DNA of 36,989 nucleotides, from positions 1 to 36,989 of the forward strand of contig JAUYAG010000086.1 of NCBI GenBank assembly GCA_030693575.1. Direction: 5' to 3'. The notes below the pieces were generated by a model. The model saw only the letters and a list, made by a program, of their open reading frames with translations, did no database searches and had not been told where the DNA came from. The translations under genes and the position numbers were made by a program. Source of the DNA: Brevundimonas sp. GTDB taxonomy: Bacteria; Pseudomonadota; Alphaproteobacteria; Caulobacterales; Caulobacteraceae. Positions 17,457 to 26,589 of the stretch are shown here, one piece after another. How positions within the stretch are numbered: position 1 is the first letter of the stretch; each line of letters opens with the position of its first letter.

Positions 17457-18328
17457 AGGGCATCATTCTCGCAGGCGGGTCCGGAACCCGATTGCATCCG
17501 ATGACTACCGTCACCTCGAAGCAGCTGATGGCCGTCTATGACAAGCCGATGATCTATTACCCGCTGTCCACCCTGATGCTCGCCGGTATCCGGGATGTGC
17601 TTCTCATCTCGACCCCCCGTGATGTCCCGTCATTCCAGGCTCTTTTCGGAGACGGATCGCAATGGGGTCTGAACATTGAGTACGCCGTCCAGCCCAGCCC
17701 GGACGGCCTAGCCCAAGCCTATATCATCGGCGCGGATTTCGTAGGCGGCGAGCGATCGGCCCTGATCCTCGGGGACAACCTTTTCTACGGTCACGGCATA
17801 ACCGACTTGTTCGTCAGTGCGTCGCAACGGGCCGACGGTGCCTCGGTGTTCGCCTACCATGTAGCGGATCCCGAACGGTACGGCGTCGTCGAGTTCAACG
17901 AACAGATGAGCGCGTTGTCCATCGAGGAGAAGCCTGAAAGGCCGAAGTCAAACTGGGCCGTAACGGGTCTGTATTTCTACGACAGCGATGTGGTCGATAT
18001 CGCCGCCAATCTGAGGCCTTCAGCACGCGGCGAACTGGAGATCACGGACGTCAACCGCGTCTATCTGGAACGCGGCAAGCTCTCTGTGGAGATCATGGGA
18101 CGCGGCTTTGCTTGGCTGGATACGGGTACGCCCGACGCCTTGATCGAAGCCGCCGAGTTCGTGCGTACGCTCGAGAAGCGTCAGGGCTTCAAGATCGCCT
18201 GTCCGGAGGAGATTGCCTTCGACAAGGGCTTTATCGACGCGGGTCAACTCGAGCGCCTCGTCGATCGGCTGGGCAAGAGCAGTTATGGCGTCTACCTGCA
18301 CGAGCGGGTCCTGAATCGCCGCGGATAG
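17453..18328 (+). CDS. rmlA: Glucose-1-phosphate thymidylyltransferase
   Basis: 291 aa from the ATG at 17453, with GGTGG just upstream. The signature [18 protein letters not shown] starts the protein, followed by [46 protein letters not shown] and [11 protein letters not shown]. It is a short-form RmlA, making dTDP-glucose from glucose-1-P and dTTP. The order of this set is rmlC-rmlB-rmlD-rmlA, so dTDP-L-rhamnose supply is complete within this operon. Confidence 0.96.
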   Translation: MKGIILAGGSGTRLHPMTTVTSKQLMAVYDKPMIYYPLSTLMLAGIRDVLLISTPRDVPSFQALFGDGSQWGLNIEYAVQPSPDGLAQAYIIGADFVGGERSALILGDNLFYGHGITDLFVSASQRADGASVFAYHVADPERYGVVEFNEQMSALSIEEKPERPKSNWAVTGLYFYDSDVVDIAANLRPSARGELEITDVNRVYLERGKLSVEIMGRGFAWLDTGTPDALIEAAEFVRTLEKRQGFKIACPEEIAFDKGFIDAGQLERLVDRLGKSSYGVYLHERVLNRRG

Positions 18329-18343
18329 ATTGGCGAGGGAAGA

Positions 18344-19405
18344 ATGGCGTATCGGCACGGTGAAGGCGTAGTGCGCGCACGGGCACCCCTCAGGCTGGGT
18401 CTGGCCGGGGGCGGTTCAGATGTGTCGCCGTTCGCGGATCAGTACGGCGGGGCTGTGCTGAACGCGACGATCGACCGCTATGCGACCGCCAGCTATCGGC
18501 CGCGGACCGACGGCCTGGTCGAGTTGGTCGCGACCGATCTCGGGGAGAGGGAAACCCTCTCCCTGACCCCGGAGTTGCCGCTGCACTCCGGGCTGAAACT
18601 TCACCGCGCCGTCTATAACCGGATGACGCGCGACTATAACGACGGTCGGCCTCTGCCCATGACCCTGCTGAGTCATGTCGAGAGTCCCATGGGGTCCGGT
18701 CTCGGCTCCTCTTCGGCCCTGGTGGTGGCCCTGGTGACCCTGCTCGCGGGCGTGCTCGGCGCGCCGCTTGGGGAATATGAAATCGCGCGTCTGGCCTTCG
18801 ATATTGAGCGAAAGGACCTGGGGCTCGCCGGCGGTCGTCAGGACCAGTATGCGGCGACATTCGGCGGGTTCAATTTCATGGAGTTCGCTGCGGACGAAAG
18901 AGTGATCGTCAATCCGCTGCGTATCCGTCAGGACACCATCTGTGAACTGGAGGCCTCTCTGGTGCTGCTGTTTACCGGCGCGTCGAGGGAATCTGCGACC
19001 ATCATCACGGATCAGGCGCGCAGCGTCGCCAGCGGCGGCAAATCCCTCGAGGCGATGCTCCAGCTCAAGGCGGAGGCTTTCGAAATGAAAGAAGCCGTCC
19101 TGTTTGGCAACATTGACGACATCGCACAGGTGCTTCGGCGCGGCTGGGAGGCGAAGAAGAGCACCTCGGGCTCGGTTTCCAGTCCCGAGATCGAGCGGAC
19201 ATTCGAGGCCGCCTCTCAGGCTGGAGCCTTGGCCGGCAAGGTCTCTGGCGCGGGGGGCGGGGGGTTCATGATGTTCATCACCCAGCCGGAGCGGCGGGCC
19301 GACGTCATCAAGGCGCTCGAAGCCGCGTCGGGGCAGCGGCCGACGACCGCGCGCTTCACCGCCCGGGGCACCGAGACCTGGCGGCCCATCTTCCGCACGA
19401 CCTGA
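18344..19405 (+). CDS. hddA: GHMP kinase, D-glycero-alpha-D-manno-heptose-7-phosphate kinase-like
   Basis: 353 aa; GAGGGAAGA precedes the ATG, 15 bp after rmlA. GHMP-family motifs: APLRLGLAGGGSDVSPFADQ at the N-terminus, ESPMGSGLGSSSALVVALV as the ATP-binding loop, and KVSGAGGGGFMMF as motif 3. The GGGSD(V/T) N-terminal form with LAGGRQDQYAATFGGFN is typical of HddA and related sugar kinases. It would phosphorylate heptose-7-P at C1. Its pathway partners, a GmhB phosphatase and an HddC nucleotidyltransferase, are encoded as one fused protein 12 kb away (31225-32484), which supports the heptose assignment over fucose kinase-like alternatives. Confidence 0.85.
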   Translation: MAYRHGEGVVRARAPLRLGLAGGGSDVSPFADQYGGAVLNATIDRYATASYRPRTDGLVELVATDLGERETLSLTPELPLHSGLKLHRAVYNRMTRDYNDGRPLPMTLLSHVESPMGSGLGSSSALVVALVTLLAGVLGAPLGEYEIARLAFDIERKDLGLAGGRQDQYAATFGGFNFMEFAADERVIVNPLRIRQDTICELEASLVLLFTGASRESATIITDQARSVASGGKSLEAMLQLKAEAFEMKEAVLFGNIDDIAQVLRRGWEAKKSTSGSVSSPEIERTFEAASQAGALAGKVSGAGGGGFMMFITQPERRADVIKALEAASGQRPTTARFTARGTETWRPIFRTT

Positions 19406-19535
19406 AAGCCCTTCCGCGCATGGCCGAGGCCGACGGCATCGGCTATTGCTCAAGCTACTATCAGCCGCTAGCACATTTGACCAGGCTCTCCGGAGCCCGT
19501 TTTCGTCCGGGCTTAAGGCGCAGAATTCAAAGGCC

Positions 19536-19655
19536 ATGAAGCAAGATCGAACCAAGGCGGGCACTCACCCGTGCCCGGTGTGCGGCGACACCGCGCGCCT
19601 GAAGGCGGCACCCTCCTCATGAAGGATGGATACCACTTCAAGTCCGATCAGCCCG
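19536..19655 (+). pseudogene. Frameshifted N-terminal fragment of a zinc-ribbon SAM methyltransferase
   Basis: An ATG at 19536 opens 28 codons with HPCPVCGDTARLK, the metal-binding start of class I sugar methyltransferases of the kind encoded at 26590. After LK the homologous-looking sequence continues one frame over as GGTLLMKDGYHFKS, then diverges and stops. This reads as a relic of a lost methyltransferase lying directly upstream of the intact one. A 39-codon frame at 19420-19539 just before it, joined by ATGA, is not recognisable and may also be a relic. Confidence 0.5.
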
Positions 19656-19676
19656 AAGTTGCGGGGTGCTGCCTTG

Positions 19677-20627
19677 ATGCGCGGTGATTTCGATCTGCCT
19701 GCCTATGCCGCGGCCCGGCTCATTGAGTGCTCCAGGCAGCCCGAGCGCCCGTGCAAGCTCTGCGCACAGCCAAGCCGGCTGTTTGATGTTGTCGATCTGA
19801 ACAAGCAATGCCACTACGCTTTCTATCCTGACGATCTTGTAGGCATCCCTGTCTACTATAGACGTTGCGATGTGTGCGGCCTTGTCTTCACCGAATTCTT
19901 TGATGAGTTCGACAAGGGTGCCTGGACAAGCTTCGTGTATAATGATGACTATAGGCGGATCGATCCCGAGTTCAGCCATATCAGGCCCGAACGGGACGCC
20001 CGCTTCGTGAGGGCGCTGCTCAAGCCGTACTGGCGTGACGAGGACGCCGGGAACGACTATGGCGGTGGCGCGGGGGTGTTCGCCGAGCGGATGCGCCAGG
20101 CCGGCATGCGCTTCCTCTGCGTTGACCCGTTCGGGGTTGATGAACGGCCTGAAGGGGCGGCTCCCGCTAGGTTCCTGACCTCGTTCGAAGTCTTCGAGCA
20201 TTTCGTCGACCTTGAGGCCAGCCTGGCGGAGGCCTTCGGCCTGTGCCGTACCGACGATTTTCTCGCCATCGTCGGCACCAAGACCGTGTCGGCGAGGCTG
20301 GGCAAGGGTCAGCTGTCTCAGTGGTATTACGCCGGACCCCGGAATGGGCACATCACCTTTTACACGCACCGCTCAATGGAACTCATCGCCCAGCGGCTCG
20401 GCGCGGAATACCAAGCGGTGAGCTCCGGGATGCATCTGTTCGGCAAAGGCTTCGATCTGAAGGCCATTTCGCGTCGAGCCCTGGGATTGCGCGCGATGAC
20501 GGGAGTGAATGTGCGCCTGAGGCGCTGGCTCGGCAAAGGCGCGAATGCCTCGACGCGAACGCCCTCGCAGCCGGTTGCTGAGGTTGAGATGGCTCCTGTC
20601 GGCCGGCTCAAGGATGCAACGCGGTGA
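19677..20627 (+). CDS. Class I SAM-dependent methyltransferase with N-terminal zinc-binding cysteines
   Basis: 316 aa from the ATG at 19677 (MRGDFDLPAYAA). The upstream ATG at 19626 was not chosen because its first codons overlap the out-of-frame methyltransferase relic. The N-terminus carries RPCKLC and RRCDVCGLVF, a four-Cys zinc site. The AdoMet-binding loop is DYGGGAGVFAERM, with VDPFG as the acidic ribose contact and TSFEVFEHFVDLE as the post-motif typical of these enzymes. The family includes sugar C- and O-methyltransferases acting on nucleotide sugars or glycans. The stop overlaps the next gene's GTG (GTGA). The substrate is unknown. Confidence 0.8.
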   Translation: MRGDFDLPAYAAARLIECSRQPERPCKLCAQPSRLFDVVDLNKQCHYAFYPDDLVGIPVYYRRCDVCGLVFTEFFDEFDKGAWTSFVYNDDYRRIDPEFSHIRPERDARFVRALLKPYWRDEDAGNDYGGGAGVFAERMRQAGMRFLCVDPFGVDERPEGAAPARFLTSFEVFEHFVDLEASLAEAFGLCRTDDFLAIVGTKTVSARLGKGQLSQWYYAGPRNGHITFYTHRSMELIAQRLGAEYQAVSSGMHLFGKGFDLKAISRRALGLRAMTGVNVRLRRWLGKGANASTRTPSQPVAEVEMAPVGRLKDATR

Positions 20628-21910
20628 CCGCTGACGTAAACAATGCAGACGTAGTCGTGGCAAAAGCCCCTCCGCCCATGGCCACCGGTTTCGATCGGTT
20701 TATCGCCAGCCTGCCGTTCCTCTTTCTTCCCTACGACAGTCTGACCTATCTGCTCGGCTTCGACCTCGCCAGCACGGCGCAGACGCTGCCCCTTACCTCG
20801 GTATTCTCGCTTCCCTATCTGGTGTTGTGCGCGCTGCGTCTCCGGCTGACGCCTGCCGCCAGAACGATCGCAGGTCGCCTGTTCATCTGCCTGTTGTGGA
20901 TGCTGACTCTATGGGCCCTCGGGTTCATCCTCACTGATCCGCGGGACGGCGAGTTGATGGAAGACCTGCGCACGATTGCGGGCTCACGTCAGGCGCTTAG
21001 CTTCGTGCTGGGGTTCACCAGCTTCCTCATGTTCGCCGACGCCCTGGTCCGGGGTGGGCAGAGCCATGCGATGCGGATGTTGCTGCTGGGGTCGATCCCG
21101 AACATTGTCGCTATTCTGCTGCAGTTTTTCAACGGCGATTTCCGGGTTCAGGGCCTGTCTTCAGAACCCTCGCACCTTGCCGACTACGCGGTCTTCGCCG
21201 TCATTCCGGCCCTGTACCTGCTGTACGAACGAAGGACGTATTTGCTGCCGGGGCTGGGCGGGACGACGCTGCTGATTGGTCTGACCTTCAGCACGACCGG
21301 CTATCTGAAACTGATCGGCTTCCTGTTTGTGAAGTACGGCGGGTTCAAGCGAATCTGGAGAGGTGTGTTCGTACTCGCCTTCGTCGCCGTCGGCTTGGCC
21401 ACGCTCTATTTTCTGTTTCCCGACAACTACATATCGCTGACCATTCGCTACATGCTCTATTCATATAATGCGACGGGCGAACTGGCGGGCGGCAGTTGGG
21501 TGGACCGCTGGAACGGCTTTGCCGGCCCGCTGACCCATGTGATCACGACGATGTCCTCCTGGCTGGGATACGGGTTCGGGGCTGACACGATCTATTTCTA
21601 CAAGCTCTTCCGACCCGAGGTGGCCCGGGAAATCCTGGCCCTGAAAGGCGACATTCCCTCAATCTCCTCCATGCACGGCAAGCTCCTGCTGTACCTCGGG
21701 CCGCTCGGCTATGCATTGTACCTGTCCACCTGGTGGAAGGCTTACCGAGCCAGTCCGCCGGGCCACGTCGCCAGAGCCTTGCTGCCCGCCGTCCTGCTGG
21801 GATCGCTTTTCAGTCTGGCCCCGTTCCACCTGCCCTATGTCTGGTTCGCCATGGCGATGGGGGCCACGGCTCTTGCGGTGCCTGTTCCCGGGGAACGAGG
21901 CGCGGGCTGA
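20624..21910 (+). CDS. Polytopic membrane protein, Wzy-like O-antigen/EPS polymerase
   Basis: 428 aa beginning at a GTG that overlaps the methyltransferase stop. About ten to eleven hydrophobic segments are spread along the protein. A larger polar loop between late segments has SWVDRWNGFAGPLTHV and a GYGFGADTIYFYKLFRPEV stretch, then SMHGKLLLYLGPLGYALYLS. Weak primary sequence, many helices and a large periplasmic loop near the end are the hallmarks of Wzy polymerases. It ends the plus-strand biosynthetic run. Because another Wzy_C-type protein is encoded at 5894, one of the two may act as ligase or the cluster may polymerise two linkages. Confidence 0.75.
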   Translation: MTADVNNADVVVAKAPPPMATGFDRFIASLPFLFLPYDSLTYLLGFDLASTAQTLPLTSVFSLPYLVLCALRLRLTPAARTIAGRLFICLLWMLTLWALGFILTDPRDGELMEDLRTIAGSRQALSFVLGFTSFLMFADALVRGGQSHAMRMLLLGSIPNIVAILLQFFNGDFRVQGLSSEPSHLADYAVFAVIPALYLLYERRTYLLPGLGGTTLLIGLTFSTTGYLKLIGFLFVKYGGFKRIWRGVFVLAFVAVGLATLYFLFPDNYISLTIRYMLYSYNATGELAGGSWVDRWNGFAGPLTHVITTMSSWLGYGFGADTIYFYKLFRPEVAREILALKGDIPSISSMHGKLLLYLGPLGYALYLSTWWKAYRASPPGHVARALLPAVLLGSLFSLAPFHLPYVWFAMAMGATALAVPVPGERGAG

Positions 21911-22363
21911 TCGGGGTCTTCGCTGCCTGTTTCGCCTGTTCGGCCGGGTGGCGACGCCGAGTGGTGCGGATGTCCTTCACGGCAGGCGGCCCGGCCCGCC
22001 ATCCTTCAACGGATAGAGGCCGCATGTCCGTGGCTCGTCTTGGCGCGCTGCTGTTCGGCGAGCATCTCCGGACCCGGTGGCTCGCGCCGGCAGGTAGTGA
22101 CTCGGGTCATCGAAGGTCAGGTCGCAACCAAGAACCGGCGATGGCTATGGGCGACGGCGACGATACGGTCAGTATAGCCACCAAACTGCATCGTGCGCCG
22201 CCACCCTAGCCATCGCCGAGTGGCGGCTGTGATCGAGTCTAATGGGCCGGGTGCGGCCGCAGGATGCTCGCTCTCGTGAAAGCCGTCGACCGGCGGCGCC
22301 ATGGCCGCAACATCACCCGCCCGGCAGGTTCACGCAGGGGAAATCCGGAGACAGGCCTGTCTG
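21911..22363. other. Convergent intergenic region with a long imperfect inverted repeat
   Basis: I see no believable gene in these 453 bp. Within it, CGGCGATGGCTATGGG (22136-22151) faces CCCTAGCCATCGCCG (22204-22218) with one unpaired base. Further pairs inside (GGCGACGAT with ATCGTGCGCC) leave a loop of roughly 20-25 bases. It lies between the stops of the polymerase (plus) and FkbM (minus) genes, so a bidirectional terminator or structured RNA are the options; there is no T-run. Confidence 0.5.
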
Positions 22364-23248
22364 CTAATCTTGCACAAAGATTGCATTCACGTCTGTGATC
22401 GCGGCAAGCCGATAGCCGCGCGGTTCCAGCGTCTGTCTCAATTGAGCGAGCAGGACCGGATCCATGCATTCGACCTGCAGCAGCGTAGGCCGATGAGCGG
22501 GCGCGAGCGCCTGCAACACGGGTAAGTCCAGCCCCTCGATGTCGATTGACATGAAGTCGAGCGGTTCGTGGATATGGGCGTCGAAGAAGTCGTTGATGTG
22601 GAGGTTCGGCACAGTCTCAACCCGTGCAATCTTCCCCTGCATGCCAACCGCGCCGGGATCAACAATGCTTTCCGGCGATAGCGACGAGAGTTCGTCGAGT
22701 TCGTGTATGTGGAAGGACAATGTCTTGTCCGACTTGTTGCTGACAGCAGTCTGGATGACCTGGTCTCCAGGGCGGACGGCCCGCAGTCGTTCGGCCAGCC
22801 CGGCGTTCGCCTCTACAATATAGCCTCGGGCGCCCCAGGCGCGGTACAGAAGGTAGGTTGAGGACGTCTGGACCGGGTGGTTGCCGCCGATCTCGAGGTA
22901 GCGCACCGAGGACATGCTGCGGCCGGTCTTGGAGAGCCGGGCTCGAAGGAATGCTTCGACGATAATATCGTCGTTGCACTGGGCATAGGACTCCCGCATC
23001 GTTGTGGCGATTGGAGCGGGCCTGAGACCCAATCTTCCGATCTCGTACTCGATGAACGGATTGGATGTCCTCTTGAGCGGCTGCACATCCATGCGCGCCG
23101 GTGCCAGCCCCCTGGCCAGCGTGGCGAGCTTGCCGGCGAACCTATACTGGGTCCGGACCAACTGTCGCCCCGCCATCGCGGCGGCAACGTCCCGCTTACC
23201 CCACCATTTTTCGCGCTTCGCCCACGCGTACTGCAGAAAGCTGCTCAT
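22364..23248 (-). CDS. FkbM-family methyltransferase
   Basis: 294 aa. The C-terminal two thirds matches the FkbM pattern: YLEIGGNHPVQTSSTYLLYR as the AdoMet loop, GYIVEANAGLAERL, TAVSNKSDKTLSFHIH, TVPNLHINDFF, then the signature DFMSIDIEGLDLPVLQ and ending GYRLAAITDVNAIFV. FkbM enzymes O-methylate sugars and natural products. The N-terminal 100 residues are basic and unlike the core. It is the downstream member of a minus-strand trio with the HAD-like protein and the flippase, and probably decorates the polymer. Confidence 0.88.
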   Translation of the reverse strand: MSSFLQYAWAKREKWWGKRDVAAAMAGRQLVRTQYRFAGKLATLARGLAPARMDVQPLKRTSNPFIEYEIGRLGLRPAPIATTMRESYAQCNDDIIVEAFLRARLSKTGRSMSSVRYLEIGGNHPVQTSSTYLLYRAWGARGYIVEANAGLAERLRAVRPGDQVIQTAVSNKSDKTLSFHIHELDELSSLSPESIVDPGAVGMQGKIARVETVPNLHINDFFDAHIHEPLDFMSIDIEGLDLPVLQALAPAHRPTLLQVECMDPVLLAQLRQTLEPRGYRLAAITDVNAIFVQD

Positions 23249-23276
23249 TCGGACGCCCTTCTAATCAGAATATCTG

Positions 23277-24860
23277 TCAGCACTTTTTTCTAATCCTGCG
23301 AAGTATCACGTTTGGGACTGTGCTGTAGGCGTGCAGCGGCGCTCCCGGGCGAAACAGGGGCTTTAGCATGCGTTTGCTGACAAGGGCGAGCCACCCGTTG
23401 ACCGGGTTCGTCGACACATACGGAAGGCCCAGAGCAATTCCGTTCGGGTCGTTCCTGAGTGCGGCACCCGGGTTCGCTCGCGTGATGATCGTCTCAAAGT
23501 CGCCCGCATGTCGCTCGCATTCTCGGATAAGAAACAACAGGCGAGTGCTACGTGCGAGAGCGAGGGCTTCGTCGATGACGGCCTCTGGTAAATGGTCGAC
23601 CATGTCGATGAAGGCGGCGTTCTGGACGTTCACCGCTTCCAGAACGGCGGGTGACCGGTTCTCGTCGCCGTACTCAACAGACAGCCTGTCGGCTGTCTCT
23701 GTGACGTCGTGAATAGAGGCTGTCGGGGCCTGATTTAAGGCCTCCAGATCATGATGGAAAACGTCTGCGAGAAAGTAATCGAACGTTACTTTGGCCTTGG
23801 ACTGAAATTTGTCGCCGTACAACGACCCGGCGCTCCGGTGGAGCGCGATAACGAACGCCTTGACCTCCGAAATGCCGAGTCGGTCGGCTAACCCTGCGAG
23901 CGACGTGCCGGTCATCGAAAGGTCCACAACCACGGAGTCCGCGGTGATGCGGCGACGCGCATAGTCAAGGTAACGCTCGGTAGACTTCAGCGCGGCCACT
24001 CGCGAGATCAGAAAATACTCGACCGCGAGGCCGTCACCGGCGCGGCGGGCGACCGTCTCCGCAAGTCTCGCCCACAGAATGCAATCCCGACTGCACATCA
24101 GGGCCCGCGAGATTCCGTGATCGCGGCACCACAGGACGAGCGAGGCGCTGGCGAGCAGAAGCAAAGGGAAATTGACTTCGATCTGTGACGCCTGAACGGC
24201 GCGAGACTTCGCGAAAGCGCGGGGGAGCATGCGAAGGCGCATCTCACGGACGTAACGGCTCAGCAGCGGTGCGCCGTTCGCAAGCAGGAACCGCTCCCAG
24301 GGCGTATCAGCGCTGGCGTTTGTCAGACCGGCGGGGATGAGATGCTGCAGGGGTCGAAGGAAGTCCGAACCGGGATTGTCGCCCGTATGCTTCAGGACGA
24401 CGTGCCGATCCCTGACGCGTTTCCATATTGTTCCGTCAATCTTGCCGCAGGTGCTGACAAAGAGCGTAATCGACTTGTCAAATCCAGCTCTGCCAAGCAG
24501 CCCGAGGATCACATCCTGGGAAAGGTACATGTCGGATACCAGGATGTCGCCATCGCGTACGAGTGACATGTTTTCCGCGATCGGAATCACGTTCTCAAAC
24601 TCGGTGCTGATCTCAAGATCCAGCGCGCTCTGGCGCTCCTGCGCGGTCCAGCCGTTCTCCCGTTGCAACTGGTCGTATATGTCGTGAATGGAGAGGTCGT
24701 ACTTAGACTCGCGCGCGACAGCTTCGGCCCGAATCCGCTTGGTCCGGAATTCCGGCCCGAGGGTGTCGCCCATGATCTTGAATATCCCATCGTGGGCGCC
24801 GCAGCGGCGCGCGATGAGCGTGTCAAAGACGTCCCAACTGCGTACAAGTCGCTTGGTCAT
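23277..24860 (-). CDS. HAD-like protein of the COG5610 type in a polysaccharide cluster
   Basis: 527 aa. HAD motif I is RSWDVFDTLIARR with Asp10 as the presumed nucleophile. ILVSDMYLS supplies motif II and HTGDNPGSDFLRP the acidic motif IV. The position two residues after Asp10 is Phe, not the Asp used as acid/base by HAD phosphatases. A second part (ALMCSRDCILWARL, EYFLISRVAAL, VVVDLSMTGTSLAGLADRL) resembles the C-terminal region of COG5610 proteins, which recur in glycan clusters without an assigned reaction. AGGA precedes the ATG by about nine bases. A carbohydrate-modifying role is inferred from context only. Confidence 0.7.
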   Translation of the reverse strand: MTKRLVRSWDVFDTLIARRCGAHDGIFKIMGDTLGPEFRTKRIRAEAVARESKYDLSIHDIYDQLQRENGWTAQERQSALDLEISTEFENVIPIAENMSLVRDGDILVSDMYLSQDVILGLLGRAGFDKSITLFVSTCGKIDGTIWKRVRDRHVVLKHTGDNPGSDFLRPLQHLIPAGLTNASADTPWERFLLANGAPLLSRYVREMRLRMLPRAFAKSRAVQASQIEVNFPLLLLASASLVLWCRDHGISRALMCSRDCILWARLAETVARRAGDGLAVEYFLISRVAALKSTERYLDYARRRITADSVVVDLSMTGTSLAGLADRLGISEVKAFVIALHRSAGSLYGDKFQSKAKVTFDYFLADVFHHDLEALNQAPTASIHDVTETADRLSVEYGDENRSPAVLEAVNVQNAAFIDMVDHLPEAVIDEALALARSTRLLFLIRECERHAGDFETIITRANPGAALRNDPNGIALGLPYVSTNPVNGWLALVSKRMLKPLFRPGAPLHAYSTVPNVILRRIRKKC

Positions 24861-24881
24861 GCTGAGTTGTCCTTGGAACTG

Positions 24882-26279
24882 TTACAGCAACGCAGTGGTG
24901 AATGTGCTGGGGCCGACTATCAGCCACCAGATCGCTGAACCGATCAACTGCGCCGCCATTAGTGAGGCGAAAGCCGCGCGGGCGGGAGTCCCTGCGGTCA
25001 TGAAGAGCAACGTAAACGGCCTGCTGCTGAACTGGCTGCCGACCAAGGCGGCGAGCGTCAGACCCAGCAGCAGCCCCTGCACGCCGAACAGCCAGCCCAA
25101 GGGGACGGCCACCGTAAAGGCCAAGAGCATTTCGATCATCAACGGAATGCTCATTTGCCGCGAAGTTCCGGCCGCGGCCACGATGGTGGCAAAGCCCATA
25201 GCAGATGTCCGGACGATCGTCTGAAGTCCCAAAAGAGCGAGGAAGAGCCGAATATCGGCGATATCGGAGGTGTGGACCGCCAGCGCGTCAAGTATGATCT
25301 CCAGCATCAGCCAGCAGGCGTACAGCACAGCCAGGCTCAAGCCAGCACACAGGGCTGGGCTGAGCAGCGCGATCCGGCGCACACGTCGAGAAGCGCCGAT
25401 GGCGTGCCAGCGGGTGAAAGGGGCCAGCAGCGCCAACATCGCCGCTGAAAGCAGGCCGACCACCACCACGTTGACTGTGCTGGCCAAGTAGAACGCATTG
25501 AAGTGTTGCGGTTCGATAAGCGCGATAAGCGGCGGGATGCTGTACTGGACGATGAGGCTTGAGGCGGAGCCGATGGCGAAGCCGAACTGCACCCGAAGGT
25601 TGATCCGGAGCTGGTTGCGGACCTCCATTGGGGTCGGCGAGATGGCGCTCCCAATGCGTCTGGGGCTGGGCAACGCCAAGTGGGCGGCAAGCAGGGCGAT
25701 CCAGGTGCCCGCGGCCAACCCGAGGGCGACCACTGTGAGATCCCGGCTCCCGAAAGCCAGGGTGCCAATCATGCCCGCTACGCCGCCTGCGCGGGCGATC
25801 GCGAGGGTGAGCGCAGGCAGCCAGTTCAACTCGTCGGCATAGTGCTGGCCGAAACGCACCTGCCACAGCAGGAGCCAGGCGTTCGTTGACAACATGATTG
25901 TGAGCAGGACGAGAAACTTGCCCGTCGACAGCGCCCCCACGTCGGAACTGCCCTGTATCGAGGCACCAGCCAGGAACAGGGTCGCGAACGCAATGCCGGC
26001 CAGCCCCCAACTGATACGTCGTCCGGCCAAGACGATTGCGGCCTCGATAATATCGGGTCCGCGGTGGCGCGCTTCGACCAATCGCCGGGTCATGACGCTG
26101 GACAGGCTCGCGGAGAGGATCGGCGCCATGGCGGCGATCGACATGGCCAGTCCCCATGCCGCGAAGTCCGCGCCGTGCCATGTAGCCACCGCCAACGCCG
26201 CGACAACCAACTGATACGCCGCCGCCATCCCGCCACTGAAGGCGTTTGCGGCAGCATTGGAGAAAAATCGCTTCAGCAT
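24882..26279 (-). CDS. Wzx-type polysaccharide flippase (MOP superfamily)
   Basis: 465 aa with 12-14 hydrophobic segments evenly spread, starting MLKRFFSNAAANAFSGGMA, a usual opening for MOP flippases. Charged loops such as MTRRLVEARHRG and basic turns lie between helices. It would flip the undecaprenyl-linked repeat unit across the inner membrane before Wzy polymerisation. The HAD-like gene follows after 21 bp. It is the only flippase candidate in the window, which fits a Wzx/Wzy-dependent system. Confidence 0.83.
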   Translation of the reverse strand: MLKRFFSNAAANAFSGGMAAAYQLVVAALAVATWHGADFAAWGLAMSIAAMAPILSASLSSVMTRRLVEARHRGPDIIEAAIVLAGRRISWGLAGIAFATLFLAGASIQGSSDVGALSTGKFLVLLTIMLSTNAWLLLWQVRFGQHYADELNWLPALTLAIARAGGVAGMIGTLAFGSRDLTVVALGLAAGTWIALLAAHLALPSPRRIGSAISPTPMEVRNQLRINLRVQFGFAIGSASSLIVQYSIPPLIALIEPQHFNAFYLASTVNVVVVGLLSAAMLALLAPFTRWHAIGASRRVRRIALLSPALCAGLSLAVLYACWLMLEIILDALAVHTSDIADIRLFLALLGLQTIVRTSAMGFATIVAAAGTSRQMSIPLMIEMLLAFTVAVPLGWLFGVQGLLLGLTLAALVGSQFSSRPFTLLFMTAGTPARAAFASLMAAQLIGSAIWWLIVGPSTFTTALL

Positions 26280-26589
26280 TGGGAGGAGTTGTTCTCGCGA
26301 CTTTCGAAGACGGCCTCGACCGGATCGCTGCCATTCATTAGGGCGTAGTCGGTGGTGGAGGCGACCGGGGCCGGCGCAGCGTCGAAGGGGTCTTGCGTTG
26401 AAAGGAAAACGCGCCGGATCAAAAGCGAACGCCAGAATGTATCAGGCTTCAGTGGGACGGACGCGACTCCCCGGCAGGCGGTCTACCTGTACAGCCCGTC
26501 GCGACGGGGACCTGGGATAGTGGTCAAACACCAGGTGGATGCTCCCGCCCCCGTCTCAGCCACGGCGCCGGTTGGATGAACCCTCCCGC
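26280..26589. other. Intergenic region between flippase and methyltransferase genes
   Basis: About 310 bp with no recognisable gene, RNA or repeat. Short frames exist on both strands but none looks like protein. It probably contains the promoter of the flippase trio. Confidence 0.35.

Noticed and set aside
18416-19564. 382-codon minus-strand frame opposite the hddA-like gene
   Set aside because: Antisense shadow of a GHMP kinase whose motifs are intact on the plus strand.
21733-22209. Plus-strand frame extending beyond the second polymerase gene
   Set aside because: It overlaps the polymerase C-terminus out of frame and then crosses the inverted repeat; composition is not protein-like.
23150-23159. 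GGTCCGGACC palindrome resembling the IS terminal repeat
   Set aside because: It lies within conserved-looking FkbM coding sequence, lacks the flanking CTAG and the rest of the IS end, and is probably chance.
26352-26579. 75-codon plus-strand frame in the gap before the flippase gene
   Set aside because: No similarity, no ribosome site and no conserved-looking pattern.
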